Source: JAAYYF01 sp040255585 (GTDB lineage Bacteria > Deinococcota > Deinococci > Deinococcales > Trueperaceae). Taken from it: a stretch of DNA of 18,721 nucleotides. Below are positions 16,975 through 18,721 of this stretch, piece by piece. Within the stretch, counting starts at the first letter, position 1, and each line of letters opens with the position of its first letter. The stretch lies in contig JBDZVI010000061.1 in assembly GCA_040255585.1 (NCBI GenBank), positions 1 to 18,721 of the forward strand. The letters run 5' to 3'. Below the pieces are notes generated by a model. The model worked only from the letters and a program-made list of their open reading frames with translations, was not told the DNA's origin and ran no database searches. The position numbers and the translations under genes are program-made.

Positions 16975-18032
16975 AGCGTGCCCCTGAACTGCTCGAGGAC
17001 GCGTAGGTCGCCCTGGTAGAAGTAGCGGATGTCGGGGATGGCGTAGGGCACGAGCGCCAGGCGCTCGATGCCGAAGCCGAAGGCGAAGCCGGTGACACCC
17101 TCGTAACCGACGGCCTCGAAGACCTTGGGGTGCACCATGCCGCAGCCGCCGAGCTCCAGCCACTCCTCGCGACCTGACCGGGGGTTCGTCCACCAGATGG
17201 CGAACTCGGCTCCAGGTTCTACGAAGGGGAAGTAGGTCGGCTGCAGCCGCGTGCGGGTGCCGGGGCCGATCAGCGCCTGGGCCATCTCGTTGATGGCGCC
17301 TTTCAGGTCGGCCATCGTCACGCGCTCGCCCACCACGAGGGCCTCGAGCTGGTGGAACTGAGCCTCGTGCGTCACGTCGACGGCCTCGTTGCGGAACACC
17401 TTGCCGGGCACGACGACCTTGAAGGGCGGCTCGTGCGTCTCCATGTAACGGACCTGCATGGGGCTCGTGTGGGTCCTGAGCAGTCGGCCGTCCGTCGTCC
17501 AGAACGTGTCCTGGGTGTCGCGGGCCGGGTGGTCGGGCGGGAAGTTGAGCGACTCGAAGTTGTAGCGGTCCGTCTCGAGCTCGGGGCCTGTAACGACCTC
17601 GTAACCCAGGCTGGTGAAGACGTCGAGCAACCGGTTCGTCACCAACGTCAGGAGGTGGAGCCCGCCCTGGGGCGGCCGGGTGCCCGGCAGGGTCACGTCC
17701 ACGCGCTCGCCGGCGAGCTGGACCGCGAGGAGTTCCCGCTCGAGCGCGGCCTTGCGCTCCTCGATGGCGGTCTCTATTGCCTGCTTGAGCGCGTTCACCC
17801 GGCCGCCGACGACCCGTCGCTCGTCGGCCGCCAGCGCGCCGAGGGCCTTGAGGCGCTGCGTGATCTCGCCCTTCTTACCGAGGTAGGCGACTCGCAACTG
17901 TTGCAGTGCGCTCAGGTCTTGGGAGTCGCCGATGGTGCGGAGCCACTCGGCGGCCTCCGCACCAAGGCCCTCACGCGTGTCCGGTTCGCTCGGGGCTCCC
18001 AGCGACCCTGTCTTGTCGTGCTCTGCCGCCAT
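16971..18032 (-). CDS. pheS: Phenylalanine-tRNA ligase alpha subunit
   Basis: The protein has 353 residues from ATG 18032. A TTG at 18038 would add two residues but leaves no spacing to the Shine-Dalgarno, so ATG is preferred. PheS carries the class II catalytic site that activates phenylalanine. Residues ~30-110 form the coiled-coil arm that contacts tRNA. Motif 1 lies around 144-177 (VTGPELETDRYNFESLNFP), motif 2 at ~217-240 (GKVFRNEAVDVTHEAQFHQLE) and motif 3 at ~322-337 (GVTGFAFGFGIERLAL), with the Phe pocket FAFG. The C-terminus IPDIRYFYQGDLRVLEQF is typical. It is the first gene of the operon pheS-pheT-cvpA-like, with 4-base overlaps between all genes. A strong promoter and a probable attenuator lie upstream. 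Confidence 0.97.
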   Translation of the reverse strand: MAAEHDKTGSLGAPSEPDTREGLGAEAAEWLRTIGDSQDLSALQQLRVAYLGKKGEITQRLKALGALAADERRVVGGRVNALKQAIETAIEERKAALERELLAVQLAGERVDVTLPGTRPPQGGLHLLTLVTNRLLDVFTSLGYEVVTGPELETDRYNFESLNFPPDHPARDTQDTFWTTDGRLLRTHTSPMQVRYMETHEPPFKVVVPGKVFRNEAVDVTHEAQFHQLEALVVGERVTMADLKGAINEMAQALIGPGTRTRLQPTYFPFVEPGAEFAIWWTNPRSGREEWLELGGCGMVHPKVFEAVGYEGVTGFAFGFGIERLALVPYAIPDIRYFYQGDLRVLEQFRGTL

Positions 18033-18038
18033 GCTCAA

Positions 18039-18046
18039 TCACCTCT
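18039..18046 (-). promoter_or_regulatory. Ribosome binding site deciding the pheS start
   Basis: On the minus strand AGAGGTGA lies 6 bases before ATG 18032 and directly against the alternative TTG at 18038. The spacing supports the ATG. Confidence 0.75.
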
Positions 18047-18105
18047 CGTGACCGTTCTCGCACCACGCCCCGCTAGCCCATGCCGTTCGCAGCGCGGCCT
18101 CAGCC

Positions 18106-18142
18106 AACGAAAACACCACCGCCCATCTCGGACAGTGGCGTT
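18106..18142 (-). terminator. Intrinsic terminator in the pheS leader (attenuator)
   Basis: On the minus strand the arm 18142-18130 (AACGCCACTGTCC) pairs along 13 positions with 18124-18112 (GGGCGGTGGTGTT), with three G-T wobbles and the 5-base loop GAGAT. The T-run continues from the arm as TTTTCGTT (18113-18106). The hairpin sits ~75 bases before the pheS ATG and downstream of the pheS promoter, so it would end leader transcripts unless prevented. CGTT..GCGC at 18185-18175 can instead pair with GCGC..AACG at 18150-18139, which would break the base of the stem. Confidence 0.55.
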
Positions 18143-18171
18143 ACCCGCGCAAGACCTCGTGGGCCCCGCGC

Positions 18172-18210
18172 TCAGCGCGTAAACGACTCCGAAGCCAGCG
18201 GGCTTCTCAT
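18172..18210 (-). CDS. Possible 12-residue leader peptide of pheST
   Basis: ATG 18210 to TGA 18172 encodes MRSPLASESFTR. The ATG begins 7 bases after the -10 element, so the transcript would start at or next to it (leaderless). The single Phe codon (TTT) is three codons before the stop. The ORF contains the hairpin GAAGCC-CGCT-GGCTTC (18206-18191), and its stop lies in CGCGC-TGA-GCGCG (18179-18167). The E. coli pheST leader peptide has several Phe codons, so one Phe codon is weak support. It may be chance. Confidence 0.35.
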   Translation of the reverse strand: MRSPLASESFTR

Positions 18211-18217
18211 GGCCGTG

Positions 18218-18247
18218 AGTCTAAGTTGCCCGCGCGCCGGGTGTCAA
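18218..18247 (-). promoter_or_regulatory. pheS operon promoter
   Basis: On the minus strand there is a perfect -35 TTGACA (18247-18242), an 18-bp spacer and -10 TAGACT (18223-18218, TANNNT). The start would be at about 18211-18210, giving a ~180-base leader before pheS. It lies 65 bases after the stop of the upstream gene on the same strand. Confidence 0.65.
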
Positions 18248-18311
18248 CGAAACGCGCGCTCGCGGGTTGCCGCCGCGCCGCGTGCCGCATGAGGTCGTCA
18301 GCCGGCGGCGC

Positions 18312-18721
18312 TCAGTCGTCGAGGAGCTCGCCGAGCGCGAACAGCTCGCAGAGCCAGGCGTCGCCCGCCCGCATGGCGTCCGCTGCCAGCTCTCGGGCCT
18401 GCACGCTCATGCCCCAGGCGTTCGCCTCGTCTAGGGTGGCGAACGGGCCGACCAGGCCCTCGCCCCCCTCGTACTCCTCCGGCGGGAGGGGCACGAGCAG
18501 CTCCAGCCGCCGGCCGGCGACGTCCGTCACCTCGCGGGCAACGGCGTGGCGGGCGCGCCACTCCGGCCGCTCCGTCAGCTCGAAGAGCTTGTCGAAGAGC
18601 CGCCGGGTGCCTGCCGGGTCGAGCGGCGGCCGCGCGGAGTAGGCGGTGAGCTTGCCAGCGTGCGCCCTCGCCCACGAGCGATCCGGAAACAGGGCGAGGA
18701 GCAGCGACGCGGCCAGGTCGG
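18312..18721 (-). CDS. Hypothetical protein, C-terminal part only
   Basis: The frame is open from the window edge to TGA at 18312-18314, giving 135 residues; the start lies outside. A GTG at 18530 could be read as a start, but the frame upstream of it also looks coding (phrases such as LFDKLFELTERPEWRARHAV), so the gene is longer. The visible part is soluble, mostly helical and acidic near the end (WLCELFALGELLDD), with a possible strand pair at RRLELLVPLP. I do not recognise a family and see no catalytic motif. The opposite reading (18298-18675) is an Arg/Ala-rich shadow. It is upstream of the pheST promoter and probably a separate transcription unit. Confidence 0.6.
   Translation of the reverse strand, partial: DLAASLLLALFPDRSWARAHAGKLTAYSARPPLDPAGTRRLFDKLFELTERPEWRARHAVAREVTDVAGRRLELLVPLPPEEYEGGEGLVGPFATLDEANAWGMSVQARELAADAMRAGDAWLCELFALGELLDD

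Noticed and set aside
18033..18210. T-box riboswitch in the pheS leader
   Set aside because: I could not find the conserved T-box sequence (TGGNACCGCG-like) or a specifier arrangement; the hairpin with T-run and leader ORF explains the region better.
18298..18675. 125-codon minus frame ending at 18298
   Set aside because: The Arg/Ala/Gly-rich composition marks it as a shadow of the frame ending at 18312, which has protein-like composition.

Overview
The window is about 70% G+C with strong G/C bias at third codon positions. It reads as a chromosomal segment of a diderm, free-living bacterium. A very large TamB-type envelope protein implies an outer membrane. Two candidate leaderless starts, the long N-terminally truncated TamB gene and the gene set would suit the Deinococcota, perhaps a Trueperaceae-like lineage. 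That placement is an inference from style, not from a marker gene. I see no phage, transposase, CRISPR, tRNA or rRNA.

Layout. (1) 1-6141 (+): the 3' part of a giant TamB/DUF490 gene whose start lies outside the window. (2) 6277-7881 (+): ATP-type phosphoenolpyruvate carboxykinase, pckA, with a good ribosome binding site and a dyad-symmetric extended -10 candidate. (3) 7937-9277 (-): an S41/CtpA-type periplasmic protease, convergent with pckA. (4) 9401-11787 (+): glycogen synthase glgA, overlapped at its stop by a TPR protein with a C-terminal membrane anchor. (5) 11813-13891 (-): glmS followed at once by a 78-codon hypothetical gene. (6) 14075-18032 (-): pheS-pheT-CvpA-like membrane protein, each junction a 4-base ATGA overlap. 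This operon is preceded by a clear -35/-10 pair, a 12-codon possible leader peptide and a strong hairpin with a U-rich tail. (7) 18312-18721 (-): the 3' end of an unrecognised gene.

The genes are mostly core metabolism and envelope maintenance. PckA (gluconeogenesis) and GlgA (storage glucan) sit on either side of the protease gene. GlmS feeds amino sugars to the cell wall. TamB and CtpA act in the envelope. PheST charges tRNA-Phe.

The unusual material is in the short gaps. A perfect 44-bp palindrome made of four 11-bp units lies upstream of glmS. Next to it, at the stop of the pheST-cvpA operon, is a tandem duplication of about 25 bp. Similar 22-23 bp tandem duplications sit at the stop codons of pckA and of the TPR gene, where they help form hairpins between convergent genes. 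The pheS leader looks like an attenuator. I found no evidence of a novel multi-gene system; the best leads are these regulatory and repeat structures.
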